Assembly (NCBI GenBank): GCA_002336405.1
Contig: DDEJ01000089.1
Span: 31,981-55,496 of the forward strand
Length of the DNA stretch: 23,516 nt
Reading direction: 5' to 3'
Source of the DNA: Rhodobacteraceae bacterium UBA1957
Lineage (GTDB): Bacteria; Pseudomonadota; Alphaproteobacteria; Rhodobacterales; Rhodobacteraceae
In this document: in pieces, positions 8,834 through 15,541 of the stretch
Position numbering within the stretch: position 1 is the stretch's first letter
Layout: each line of letters opens with the position of its first letter
The notes under the pieces: model-generated
The model's database searches: none
What the model saw: only the letters and a program-made list of their open reading frames with translations
What the model was told of the DNA's origin: nothing
Made by a program: the position numbers and the translations under genes

Positions 8834-10480
8834 TCAGTTGCCTGCCGCCTCTGGATCGGCCAGATCACTGTCGATGCCGTCCTCCGCATCGCCCTCTGAG
8901 ACTGCCTCTGTGGGATCAAGTTCGCTAGGGTCAACCCAACCCAGAAGAACCCGCGCCGTCATTACCATGGTTTGGGCCTCTTCGAGTGACACCTCAAATT
9001 TTTCGAGCAGGCCATCATCTTTGACCCGTTCGCCATCTACGGTTGTCCAGCCGCCTGCCAGTTCCCAATCGGCGCATGTTGCAAAGTCTTCGACCGTAAA
9101 AATCCCATCCTCTGCAAGTGCTTCAATCATCTGTGGGTTCAGCCCCTCAAACTCGACTAAGCTATCTTGTACACCCAGTTCGCGCGCGCGGTCCAAGGCC
9201 TTTTTTGCCTGAGCTTCGAGATGCTCACGAGCCCGGGTTTGCAGTTCTCCTGCGGTGCCGTCGTCTACACCGTCGATGACGAGAAGTTCGTCAACATCGA
9301 CATACGCAACCTCTTCGAGATTGGTGAAACCTTCTGAGACAAGCAATTGCGCGAAGAATTCGTCCAAATCCAGCGCGTCCATAAATAGCTGGGTGCGAAG
9401 CTCAAACTCTTTCTGGCGCCGGGCACTTTCGTCGGCCTCGGTCATTATATCGATATCCAGACCGGTGAGTTGGCTGGCAAGGCGCACGTTTTGCCCACGA
9501 CGGCCAATCGCAAGGCTTAATTGTTCCTCGGGAACAACAACCTCGATGCGCTCGGCCTCTTCGTCAAGAACCACTTTGGATACTTCGGCAGGTTGCAGCG
9601 CGTTGACCAAAAATGTCGGTTGGTCTTCGTTCCACGGAATGATGTCAATTTTTTCGCCTTGCAGCTCGTTGACCACAGCCTGCACACGGCTGCCGCGCAT
9701 GCCAACGCAGGCACCCACAGGGTCAATCGAGTTGTCATACGAAATCACTGCGATTTTGGCACGTGAGCCGGGATCGCGGGCGACGGCCTTGATCTCAATA
9801 ATGCCGTCATAGATTTCCGGCACCTCCATCTTGAACAATTCAGCCATAAACTGCGGGTCGGTACGCGATAGGAAAATCTGGGGTCCGCGAGGTTCGCGGC
9901 GCACGTCCTTGATATAGCAACGCACCCGATCGTTGGGCCGGTAGCTTTCGCGACCAATCTTGTCGTTGCGGCGCAGAATCGCCTCGCCTCGCCCCATGTC
10001 GACGATGACGTTGCCATATTCCTCGCGCTTGACGACGCCATTGATGATGGTGCCGGCGCGGTCTTTGAATTCTTCGTATTGCCGATCGCGTTCCGCTTCG
10101 CGAATTTTCTGCAAGATTACTTGCTTGGCAGATTGCGCGGCGATTCGGCCCATTTCTACCGGCGGCACTTCTTCGATAAATTGGTCGCCTACGGCTGGGC
10201 TTTCAAGATAGGGTTGGGCTTGCTCTACGGTCATTTCGGCTTGATAGTTTTCGACTTCTTCGTCCTCGACCACGGTGCGCACGCGGGTAAAGCTGGCGCG
10301 TCCGGTTTTGCGATCGATCGACACACGGATGTCCATTTCGGCTCCGTAGCGGCTTTTGGCTGCACGGGCGAGCGATTCTTCCATCGCTTCGACCACCAGT
10401 GCAGGGTCGATCATTTTCTCGCGGGCAACTGCCTCGGCAGTTTGCAACAGCTCTAGCTGGTTGGCTGAAGTAATGGCCAT
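8834..10480 (-). CDS. nusA: Transcription termination/antitermination factor NusA
   Basis: NusA binds RNA polymerase and nascent RNA and modulates pausing, termination and antitermination. The 548 residues show the N-terminal polymerase-binding domain (about 1-130), an S1 domain (about 138-204), a first KH domain with GMRGSR near 260, and a second KH domain with IGRRGQNVRLA near 325. The C-terminal region has two acidic helix-hairpin-helix-like repeats (about 360-500) followed by an acidic tail ending DPEAAGN. The ATG lies only 2 bases after the rimP stop, and its ribosome binding site (GAGGA) is built into the last codons of rimP, so translation is likely coupled. Operon position and length match alphaproteobacterial NusA. 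Confidence 0.98.
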   Translation of the reverse strand: MAITSANQLELLQTAEAVAREKMIDPALVVEAMEESLARAAKSRYGAEMDIRVSIDRKTGRASFTRVRTVVEDEEVENYQAEMTVEQAQPYLESPAVGDQFIEEVPPVEMGRIAAQSAKQVILQKIREAERDRQYEEFKDRAGTIINGVVKREEYGNVIVDMGRGEAILRRNDKIGRESYRPNDRVRCYIKDVRREPRGPQIFLSRTDPQFMAELFKMEVPEIYDGIIEIKAVARDPGSRAKIAVISYDNSIDPVGACVGMRGSRVQAVVNELQGEKIDIIPWNEDQPTFLVNALQPAEVSKVVLDEEAERIEVVVPEEQLSLAIGRRGQNVRLASQLTGLDIDIMTEADESARRQKEFELRTQLFMDALDLDEFFAQLLVSEGFTNLEEVAYVDVDELLVIDGVDDGTAGELQTRAREHLEAQAKKALDRARELGVQDSLVEFEGLNPQMIEALAEDGIFTVEDFATCADWELAGGWTTVDGERVKDDGLLEKFEVSLEEAQTMVMTARVLLGWVDPSELDPTEAVSEGDAEDGIDSDLADPEAAGN

Positions 10481-10482
10481 GG

Positions 10483-11055
10483 TTAGTCCTCCTCGGACGC
10501 TTCGGTCTCAATCTTGTCAAATTTCGTTTCGTTCAACGTCCCCGCAGCTTTGCGTTGACGCAGCATTTCCTTGATCAAATCATCGGTCAGCACCAGTTTT
10601 GCATCTGACAACCATTCAAATTTCAATCCAATCGTGCCTTGATTGATATTGATCAGTACATCATCATTTTCGATCCCGGCCAGCATGCCTTTGAACCGGC
10701 GCTGCCCGTCGATCAATTCGGTGGTTTCAATTTTGACCTCATAGCCTTCGAACATATCAAAATCCTTAAGCCGGGTCAGTGGCCGGTCAATCCCGGGGCT
10801 GGACACCTCAAGCGTATAGGCGTCAAGAACCGGATCTTCCACATCCAGCACCGCGCTGATTGCGGTGCTGATCTGTCCGCACTCATCCACTTCGATACCG
10901 CCATCGGGTCGGTCGGCCATTACTTGCAAGACGATTTCATAGCCGCTTATCAGCCGCACGCGCACCAGCTCAAACCCCAGATCTTCGATCACGGGTGTGA
11001 TGATCTCTGCCAGACGGCGATCAATGGCGGCTTTGGCTATCAAACTGTTGCTCAT
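10483..11055 (-). CDS. rimP: Ribosome maturation factor RimP
   Basis: RimP assists late assembly of the 30S ribosomal subunit. From the ATG at 11055 it has 190 residues beginning [15 protein letters not shown], which matches the usual start of the family. Typical blocks are [30 protein letters not shown] with the conserved SSPG, and RPLTRLKDF. An in-frame upstream TTG at 11130 would add 25 residues but would put the leader hairpin inside the coding region, so I reject it. The ribosome binding site is weak (GAAAGA). It is the first gene of the rimP-nusA-ylxR-infB operon and is preceded by a candidate promoter and a terminator-like hairpin. Confidence 0.95.
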   Translation of the reverse strand: MSNSLIAKAAIDRRLAEIITPVIEDLGFELVRVRLISGYEIVLQVMADRPDGGIEVDECGQISTAISAVLDVEDPVLDAYTLEVSSPGIDRPLTRLKDFDMFEGYEVKIETTELIDGQRRFKGMLAGIENDDVLININQGTIGLKFEWLSDAKLVLTDDLIKEMLRQRKAAGTLNETKFDKIETEASEED

Positions 11056-11070
11056 GGGTCTTTCAGATAC

Positions 11071-11094
11071 AAAAAAACGGGCGCGCGGCCCGTT
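11071..11094 (-). terminator. Intrinsic-terminator hairpin in the rimP operon leader (possible attenuator)
   Basis: On the minus strand AACGGGC (11094-11088) and GCCCGTT (11082-11076) form a perfect 7-bp stem around a CGCGC loop. The 3' arm continues into a run of seven T (11077-11071). The structure ends 16 bases before the rimP ATG and lies downstream of the candidate promoter at 11148-11176, so it would sit in the operon's own 5' leader. It could instead stop read-through from the upstream protease gene. Confidence 0.7.
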
Positions 11095-11147
11095 GCTCTT
11101 TCTCGGTGGATCCAAGATTGTAAACCTCAAAGCCGCTGTTGACGACC

Positions 11148-11176
11148 TCTATAGGCAATGCCCGTGATGTCTGCAA
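11148..11176 (-). promoter_or_regulatory. Candidate promoter of the rimP-nusA-ylxR-infB operon
   Basis: Minus strand: TTGCAG (11176-11171) and TATAGA (11153-11148) are separated by 17 bases. The expected transcript would start near 11141 and have a leader of roughly 85 bases containing the hairpin at 11071-11094. The hexamers are partial matches to the housekeeping consensus. Confidence 0.45.
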
Positions 11177-11285
11177 GGGGCTAATCGGGATGTTTGCATT
11201 CCCGCTGCCATTTTTACGGCCGTGGCTTCGCAGTGTCAGAGCTGGTCTGTGGAAGGCAGGTCTGCGCACCTAAGCAAGCTGTGGT

Positions 11286-12023
11286 TTACAATCTGGCGGC
11301 AACATTGCGAACCATTTCGATCCGTTTTTGGTTGGGCGGATGTGTTCCGAAAAATGCGTTTCCCGGATCTGAAATACGTCTAAAGAACGTGGCGCCCCGC
11401 ACCGGATCATAGCCGGCTGCATGGGTGATCTGGGTGCCAAGGGCGTCTGCTTGCAGTTCGAATTTTTTTGAATAGGTGCGCCCCCCCATGAAAGTACCAA
11501 TATCTTGCGCGGTTCTGACTGTGATCGGCGGCCCTCCGGCTAGGCTGGTAAGCCTGCCAAAAAGCAATGCTCCTGCAAGCGCATTTTGCTGTTTTTTGAG
11601 TAAATGGCCCTGGATGTGGTGGGCGCTTTCGTGGCCCAAAATAAACGCCAGTTCGTCGTCATTTTGGGCTGACAATAGCATCGACAGGGTGAAAACAATC
11701 ACTGGCTGGTCGTCTTTTTCGAGTGTCTGAAATGCATTTGGCGGCTGGTTAAGACGCGTATCAAGCAGGATTGTAAATTGACAGTTTAATTTGGGCGCGC
11801 GATTTCGGCAGCTTTGCTCGGCGACGGGTTTTACCCGGTTTACGATGGTTTCAAACCTGTCCAGCGCCCGTTGCACTGCCAGTGCTGTCAAAGGCAGTGC
11901 TGCTGCGCTTTCAGGCAAAGCTGTCTGGGCGACGGGGGCGTCGGTCTCGATAGAGGGCGAGTTGGGTGGAACAGAACTGCACCCTGCAATCATAAAAACG
12001 CAGGTGCAAAGTGGCCGCAACAT
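11286..12023 (-). CDS. M48-family metalloprotease, predicted lipoprotein
   Basis: This is a zinc protease of the M48 family, probably attached to a membrane on the periplasmic side, resembling YcaL/LoiP-type proteases that act in envelope protein quality control. From the ATG at 12023 it has 245 residues. A short signal peptide ends in the lipobox MIAGC, giving a lipidated cysteine near residue 15. The zinc site HESAH is at about 131-135, with the third ligand Glu about 54 residues later in FELQADALG. The C-terminal THPPNQKRIEMV block is also typical. A strong AAGGAGG lies 8 bases before the ATG; a TTG one codon upstream (12026) is the less likely start. It is divergent from the small unknown gene at 12151. 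No membrane segment other than the signal peptide is evident, which argues against HtpX. Confidence 0.88.
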   Translation of the reverse strand: MLRPLCTCVFMIAGCSSVPPNSPSIETDAPVAQTALPESAAALPLTALAVQRALDRFETIVNRVKPVAEQSCRNRAPKLNCQFTILLDTRLNQPPNAFQTLEKDDQPVIVFTLSMLLSAQNDDELAFILGHESAHHIQGHLLKKQQNALAGALLFGRLTSLAGGPPITVRTAQDIGTFMGGRTYSKKFELQADALGTQITHAAGYDPVRGATFFRRISDPGNAFFGTHPPNQKRIEMVRNVAARL

Positions 12024-12054
12024 CAAATAGGCCTCCTTTTTCGAGAATTGGCTT

Positions 12055-12082
12055 TTGCCTCTTTTTTGGTTTTTGCTACACT
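12055..12082 (+). promoter_or_regulatory. Candidate promoter for the small acidic protein gene
   Basis: TTGCCT (12055-12060) and TACACT (12077-12082) are separated by 16 bases in a T-rich stretch. The start of transcription would fall near 12089, about 60 bases before the ATG at 12151. Confidence 0.35.
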
Positions 12083-12103
12083 GACCATGCTAGCGGCCTG
12101 TCG

Positions 12104-12130
12104 CGCATATCTCTAGTAAGTAAGTGTCAA
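12104..12130 (-). promoter_or_regulatory. Candidate promoter for the M48 protease gene
   Basis: A full-consensus TTGACA lies at 12130-12125 on the minus strand. The best -10 is TATGCG at 12109-12104, with a short 15-base spacer, so only the -35 is convincing. Confidence 0.3.
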
Positions 12131-12150
12131 TTAGGCAAAGGAAATAGACA

Positions 12151-12435
12151 ATGTTCACCATTGAGCATGAATTTGATTCAACCGTGATTACTCTTGTTGA
12201 TGAGGGGCAGGTGCCACTGCAAGAGGATGTGGTGGTCAACGGTTTTGAAGAGTGCATTACAGTTGAGCAGTATGATACAAGACTGAACCAGATACAGAAA
12301 ATTACCCTGTCGATCGCTCAGATGCGAGATCTTGGTGCAGCCATCTCTTTGCCGGAAGGGGTCTATTCGCGTAGCGATGCCCTGCCTTCAGGTGCCCTGA
12401 CTTCAGATACCCAGTCCTCAGATACCCAGTCCTGA
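12151..12435 (+). CDS. Small acidic protein of unknown function with a repeat tail
   Basis: I do not recognise this 94-residue protein. It is acidic, has no signal peptide or membrane segment and one cysteine (in EECITVEQYD), and looks cytosolic. Residues 1-75 read like a compact mixed alpha/beta domain (MFTIEHEFDSTVITLVDE at the start, then QKITLSIAQMRDLGAAISL). The last 18 residues are a low-complexity tail of five-residue units (ALPSG, ALTSD, TQSSD, TQS) encoded by a 15-bp tandem repeat. AAAGGAAAT lies about 5 bases before the ATG, and codon use resembles the neighbours, so I take it as a real gene. It is divergent from the M48 protease and followed by a 216-base gap before the nitroreductase. 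Nothing nearby points to a role. Confidence 0.75.
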   Translation: MFTIEHEFDSTVITLVDEGQVPLQEDVVVNGFEECITVEQYDTRLNQIQKITLSIAQMRDLGAAISLPEGVYSRSDALPSGALTSDTQSSDTQS

Positions 12436-12439
12436 GCCG
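12380..12439 (+). repeat. Degenerate 15-bp tandem repeat, four units
   Basis: The four units start at 12380, 12395, 12410 and 12425. Unit 2 is CCCTGACTTCAGATA and unit 3 is CCCAGTCCTCAGATA; the outer two diverge. The period is five codons, so changes in copy number keep the frame. The fourth unit contains the stop codon of the acidic protein. Confidence 0.8.
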
Positions 12440-12444
12440 TCCCA

Positions 12445-12510
12445 CCATCTCATAATGACTGGTCTGCACGGGGTACATAAATTTGTGCGAGAGGTTGTGT
12501 TGTGAGATGG
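12445..12510 (+). other. Possible structured RNA: long-range inverted repeat with inner hairpin
   Basis: CCATCTCATAATG (12445-12457) can pair with GTTGTGAGATGG and the base before it (12498-12510): eight Watson-Crick pairs, then five more that include wobbles. The 40-base loop contains GCAC (12466-12469) facing GTGC (12485-12488). It begins 10 bases after the stop of the acidic protein and lies about 140 bases before the nitroreductase, in a 216-base gap where I see no gene. It lacks a T tract, so it is not a classical terminator. Confidence 0.3.
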
Positions 12511-12651
12511 CGGAGATTGGGGCGCCGCGTGTCTGGCCCTTTATTAATGCCCGGGTGGTCAGGCAATATTTTGCAGGCGCTCGGGAATTGCCCTTGCTAT
12601 TATTCTTCGGCATAGAGATCAGAGGTAGTTATTTTTGTTGTGGAGATTTCA

Positions 12652-13230
12652 ATGTCCGTATCGAACCCTGTTGTTTTGGAATTTTTGTTCACGCGGCGCT
12701 CCCATCCGGTGAAAACACTGGTTTTGCCGGTGCCGGATAAGGCCGAGCTTACGACGCTTTTGACGGCGGCTGCGCGCTGCCCTGATCACGGAAAGCTTGA
12801 GCCTTGGAGGTTCATTGTGTTGCAAAAACCGGCCCTAGAGCGGCTTGCCGATCTGGCCGAGGCACGGGCGGTCGCCAGCCAGATGGAGGCGGCGCAAATC
12901 GCAAAAGCTCGGCGCCAGTTTGATCTTGGCAATCTTGCGGTCGCAGTGGTCGAAATACGCCGCTCTACCGCGCGTATTCCCGCGATTGAGCAGACGTATT
13001 CGGCCGGTGCGGTCTGTCTTGGGCTGGTTAATGCCGCATTAGCAGCCGGTTGGGGGGCCGGGTGGCTGTCTGGTTGGCTGGCGCACGACCGTGATTTTGT
13101 TGAGCACGGGTTTGGACTTAACGGGCAAGAGCGTGTTGCCGGTCTGATTTATATCGGCACACGCACCACCATGCCGCCAGAACGACCGCGCCCGGATATC
13201 GATGCGGTTACCACATGGATGGCAGAATGA
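12652..13230 (+). CDS. Nitroreductase-family flavoprotein (YdjA-like)
   Basis: This is a small FMN-dependent oxidoreductase of the nitroreductase superfamily, probably using NAD(P)H; the physiological substrate is unknown. The 192 residues show the FMN phosphate motif TRRSHP near 14-19, CPDHGKLEPWRF near 43-54 (the single-domain YdjA pattern), and a glycine/tryptophan-rich GWGAGWLSGW near 133-142. The ATG at 12652 has GGAG six bases upstream; a GTG at 12640 in frame would overlap that site and is less likely. Its stop overlaps the start of the EI24 protein gene (ATGA), so the two are probably cotranscribed and translationally coupled. That pairing does not reveal the substrate. Confidence 0.9.
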   Translation: MSVSNPVVLEFLFTRRSHPVKTLVLPVPDKAELTTLLTAAARCPDHGKLEPWRFIVLQKPALERLADLAEARAVASQMEAAQIAKARRQFDLGNLAVAVVEIRRSTARIPAIEQTYSAGAVCLGLVNAALAAGWGAGWLSGWLAHDRDFVEHGFGLNGQERVAGLIYIGTRTTMPPERPRPDIDAVTTWMAE

Positions 13231-13925
13231 TCCTGTCGAGCATCGTCAAGGCGCTGCGGCAAATTGGTGACCAGCGGTTTCGTCAGGTGCTGTTATTAGG
13301 CATTGGCCTGAGCGTGTTATTTCTGGTGGGCGCGACGCTGGGGGTCTTTACCCTGATCAACTGGAGTTTTGGGCCAGAGGCCTCTCTCCCGTTGATTGGA
13401 CCGGTAAGTTGGGCGTCTGATGTGATGAGTTGGGCCTCTGTGCTGGCCATGCTGGTGTTGTCGGTGTTTTTAATGATGCCAGTTGCGAGCGCGATTATTT
13501 CGCTTTTCTTGGAGCGGGTGGTGCAAGCGGTTGAGGATAAGCATTATCCTAATTTGCCGGTGGTCACTGGGATACCTCTGGGTCAGGCCCTTTTTGATAT
13601 GCTGAATTTCTTGTTGGTGCTATTGGCGGCCAATCTTGTTGCGCTGTTGCTTTATGCGTTGTTTTTTCCCGTGGCTCCATTTATTTTTTGGGGTATGAAT
13701 GGCTTTCTTCTAGGGCGAGAATATTTTCAATTGGTCGCCACGCGCCGGCTTGGGTGGGCTGAGGCGAAAGCCCTGCGCAGGCGTCATACGGGGAAAATCT
13801 GGCTGGCTGGAACGCTGGTGGCGGTGCCACTATCTATGCCGTTGGTTAATCTGGTTATCCCGATTCTCGCCGTTGCAACCTTTACCCATCTGTTTCACCA
13901 ACTGTCGCCGGTCCCATCCGATTAA
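13227..13925 (+). CDS. EI24/CysZ-like integral membrane protein
   Basis: A 232-residue inner-membrane protein of the EI24 domain family, which includes the sulfate importer CysZ and eukaryotic etoposide-induced 2.4. Hydrophobic segments lie at about 20-44, 68-92, 123-158 (long, possibly two helices or a re-entrant pair) and 192-218. The conserved FFPVAPFIFWGMNGFLLGREYF stretch and the EAKALRRRHTGKIWLAG loop are family marks. I chose the ATG at 13227, which overlaps the nitroreductase stop; an in-frame ATG at 13215 lacks a ribosome binding site. A role in sulfate uptake is possible, but no cys genes are nearby, so the substrate stays open. The last 44 bases overlap the convergent DUF1467 gene. 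Confidence 0.85.
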   Translation: MILSSIVKALRQIGDQRFRQVLLLGIGLSVLFLVGATLGVFTLINWSFGPEASLPLIGPVSWASDVMSWASVLAMLVLSVFLMMPVASAIISLFLERVVQAVEDKHYPNLPVVTGIPLGQALFDMLNFLLVLLAANLVALLLYALFFPVAPFIFWGMNGFLLGREYFQLVATRRLGWAEAKALRRRHTGKIWLAGTLVAVPLSMPLVNLVIPILAVATFTHLFHQLSPVPSD

Positions 13926-14175
13926 ACATATCCAGATCGCGCACCGTCAATTTTCCTGAGACAATGACGGCGACAAAACCAACCCATAAAACAAAGGCCA
14001 CAAAAGTTGTGATCCAGGCCTTTTTTTTCAGCTGATGTTCGGCGGGGGCCCCAGCATGGGTGCCGGGCACGATCTCGCCGACATCGCCTTGGGTTTTCAG
14101 CCGGATTGGCAGGGCGATAAAAAATACCATGAACCAGACGATGGCAAATAAGACGATGGCAGAGATGATCGACAT
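13882..14175 (-). CDS. DUF1467-family small membrane protein
   Basis: A 97-residue protein with two membrane helices, about residues 4-24 and 52-74. They are joined by a loop with the family signature LKTQGDVGEIVPGTHAGAP and a lysine cluster (LKKKAW). DUF1467 proteins are common in alphaproteobacteria and often sit next to methylmalonyl-CoA epimerase, as here; their function is not known. AGGA lies 6 bases before the ATG. The 78-base gap after the epimerase stop shows no terminator, so the two genes may share a transcript. The C-terminus (about 14 codons and the stop) overlaps the end of the convergent EI24 gene. Confidence 0.88.
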   Translation of the reverse strand: MSIISAIVLFAIVWFMVFFIALPIRLKTQGDVGEIVPGTHAGAPAEHQLKKKAWITTFVAFVLWVGFVAVIVSGKLTVRDLDMFNRMGPATVGETDG

Positions 14176-14253
14176 TTAAGATCCTAGCTAGGCGTGGCGC
14201 GTGGCGCTGTGATGGCACCACACACGTAGTCCAAGTTTTTAAAAGGGCGAGGT

Positions 14254-14658
14254 TTAGGTTTGCTCAAGCTCAATCAAGCAGCCGTTGAAATCTTTGGGGT
14301 GCAAAAACAGAACTGGTTTGCCATGGGCGCCAATTTTTGGTGTGCCATTGCCCAAAACCCGTGCGCCAGCACTTAGAAGTTTATCGCGGGCCGCAATAAT
14401 GTCGGGCACCTCATAGCACATGTGATGTATGCCGCCTGCTGGATTTTTTTCCAAAAACCCTGTGATGGGGCTGTCTTGTCCAAGCGGATAGAGCAATTCA
14501 ATTTTTGTATTCGGCAACGCGATAAACACCACCGTCACACCGTGGTCGGGCTCATCCTGTGGTGGTCCCACCTCGGCACCAAGAGTGTCGCGATATTGCG
14601 CAATGGCCGCCGCAAGGTCCGGGACGGCAATTGCAACATGGTTTAAGCGACCAATCAT
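14254..14658 (-). CDS. mce: Methylmalonyl-CoA epimerase
   Basis: This enzyme interconverts (S)- and (R)-methylmalonyl-CoA, linking propionyl-CoA carboxylase to methylmalonyl-CoA mutase so that propionyl-CoA enters the TCA cycle as succinyl-CoA. The 134 residues form a paired VOC fold. Likely metal ligands are His7 (LNHVAIAV), Glu54 (KIELL), the GIHHMCYEV histidines at 78-79 and Glu130 (CLIELEQ). LFLHPKDFNGCLIELEQ at the end is diagnostic for the family. AGGAG lies 6 bases before the ATG. Carboxylase and mutase genes are not in the window, but the epimerase-DUF1467 pairing is the usual context. Confidence 0.95.
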   Translation of the reverse strand: MIGRLNHVAIAVPDLAAAIAQYRDTLGAEVGPPQDEPDHGVTVVFIALPNTKIELLYPLGQDSPITGFLEKNPAGGIHHMCYEVPDIIAARDKLLSAGARVLGNGTPKIGAHGKPVLFLHPKDFNGCLIELEQT

Positions 14659-14708
14659 TCCAAACTCCTGTGTGTCGGGCGCGCTGAATCAAGCACTATC
14701 GGCCTCAC

Positions 14709-14737
14709 TCTATGTCGCCTGTTGGGGCTCTGTGCAA
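14709..14737 (-). promoter_or_regulatory. Candidate promoter for mce-DUF1467
   Basis: Minus strand: TTGCAC (14737-14732) and CATAGA (14714-14709) with a 17-base spacer, about 50 bases before the epimerase ATG. The -10 matches poorly. I found no convincing plus-strand promoter for the divergent response regulator in this interval. Confidence 0.3.
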
Positions 14738-14821
14738 GAGGTGGGCAGTCGCAGCGCGGCATTAATCGCTTGTTAGGCTGCTCGGTGCAAAGTGGGCCGA
14801 CCAACAAAAGGAGATGAGATT

Positions 14822-15541
14822 ATGGATGATCTAACGCAAAATGCGTTGCCACAGTATTTACGCAGCGACCGTCCGTTATTCGGGCTGACGGTTCTAGTGG
14901 TTGAGGACAGCAAGTTTGCCTGTGAGGGAATTCGCCTTTTGTGCCTGCGAAGTGGCGCGCGGATTCGTCGGGCTGATTGCCTGCGGTCTGCGCGACGCCA
15001 TCTTCAGGTGTACCGCCCTTCGGTGGTGATTATTGATCTTGGTTTGCCTGATGGCAACGGAGCCGAGCTAATCGAAGAACTCAACGCCGCCTCGCCACGG
15101 GTTGGGATCGTGCTGGCAATTAGTGGCGATAGTTTTGGCGAATCTGTGGCGCTTGCCGCTGGCGCTGATGGATTTTTTGCCAAGCCTTTAATAAGTCTCG
15201 CGGTATTTCAAGAAACCATTCTTTCTTTAATGCCAAAAGACTATGTGGGCAAAGATATCGTCCGGACTGTTTCCAGCGAAACCGTGGAACCGGACCTAAT
15301 CGCGTTTCAAGAGGATATGGCGCATGCGGCCGAAGTCATTGAAAAAGATACCGCTGCGCAGCAGGTCGAATACCTGACATTGTTCTTGCGCGGGGTGGCA
15401 CGCAGCGCGTCTGATGCCGCTCTGCTCGATGCGACTGAACGGCTTGGTGCGGCGCATGCGCAGCAGCGTCAATTGACATTAGAATTGGCTTGTGTCGCAG
15501 GTTTGGTGCAAGATCGTCTGGTCGCTCGCACGGCGATTTAA
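14822..15541 (+). CDS. Response regulator with receiver domain and uncharacterised helical C-terminus
   Basis: A 239-residue protein with a standard receiver domain at about residues 21-138: the acidic pair Glu28-Asp29, the phosphoacceptor Asp72 (IIDLGLPDG), Ser101 and Lys121 (FFAKP). An N-terminal extension of about 20 residues precedes it. The remaining 100 residues (about 140-239) are predicted helical and Ala/Leu/Glu-rich, with no recognisable DNA-binding, GGDEF, phosphatase or kinase motif. They might serve dimerisation or partner binding, or resemble a phosphotransfer-like helix bundle. No partner kinase is in the window. AAGGAG lies 8 bases before the ATG at 14822; an upstream GTG at 14792 is rejected because it precedes that site. 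The stop codon directly abuts the stop of the convergent acetyltransferase. Confidence 0.88.
   Translation: MDDLTQNALPQYLRSDRPLFGLTVLVVEDSKFACEGIRLLCLRSGARIRRADCLRSARRHLQVYRPSVVIIDLGLPDGNGAELIEELNAASPRVGIVLAISGDSFGESVALAAGADGFFAKPLISLAVFQETILSLMPKDYVGKDIVRTVSSETVEPDLIAFQEDMAHAAEVIEKDTAAQQVEYLTLFLRGVARSASDAALLDATERLGAAHAQQRQLTLELACVAGLVQDRLVARTAI

Noticed and set aside
10483..11130. Longer RimP starting from a TTG at 11130
   Set aside because: It would translate through the terminator hairpin and poly-T, and it lacks family homology before MSNSLIAKA.
11063..11269. Minus-strand open frame of 68 codons in the rimP leader
   Set aside because: It crosses the promoter candidate and the terminator stem, has no plausible start within the predicted leader, and shows no recognisable protein features.
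11056..11285. Possible tRNA upstream of rimP, as in enterobacteria (metY)
   Set aside because: I read the minus strand for an acceptor stem, anticodon arm and T-loop and found none; only a promoter candidate and the hairpin are present.
12302..12613. Minus-strand open frame with repeated RTGYL/KSGHL units
   Set aside because: The repeats are the antisense reading of the 15-bp tandem repeat in the acidic protein gene, and the frame has no ribosome binding site.
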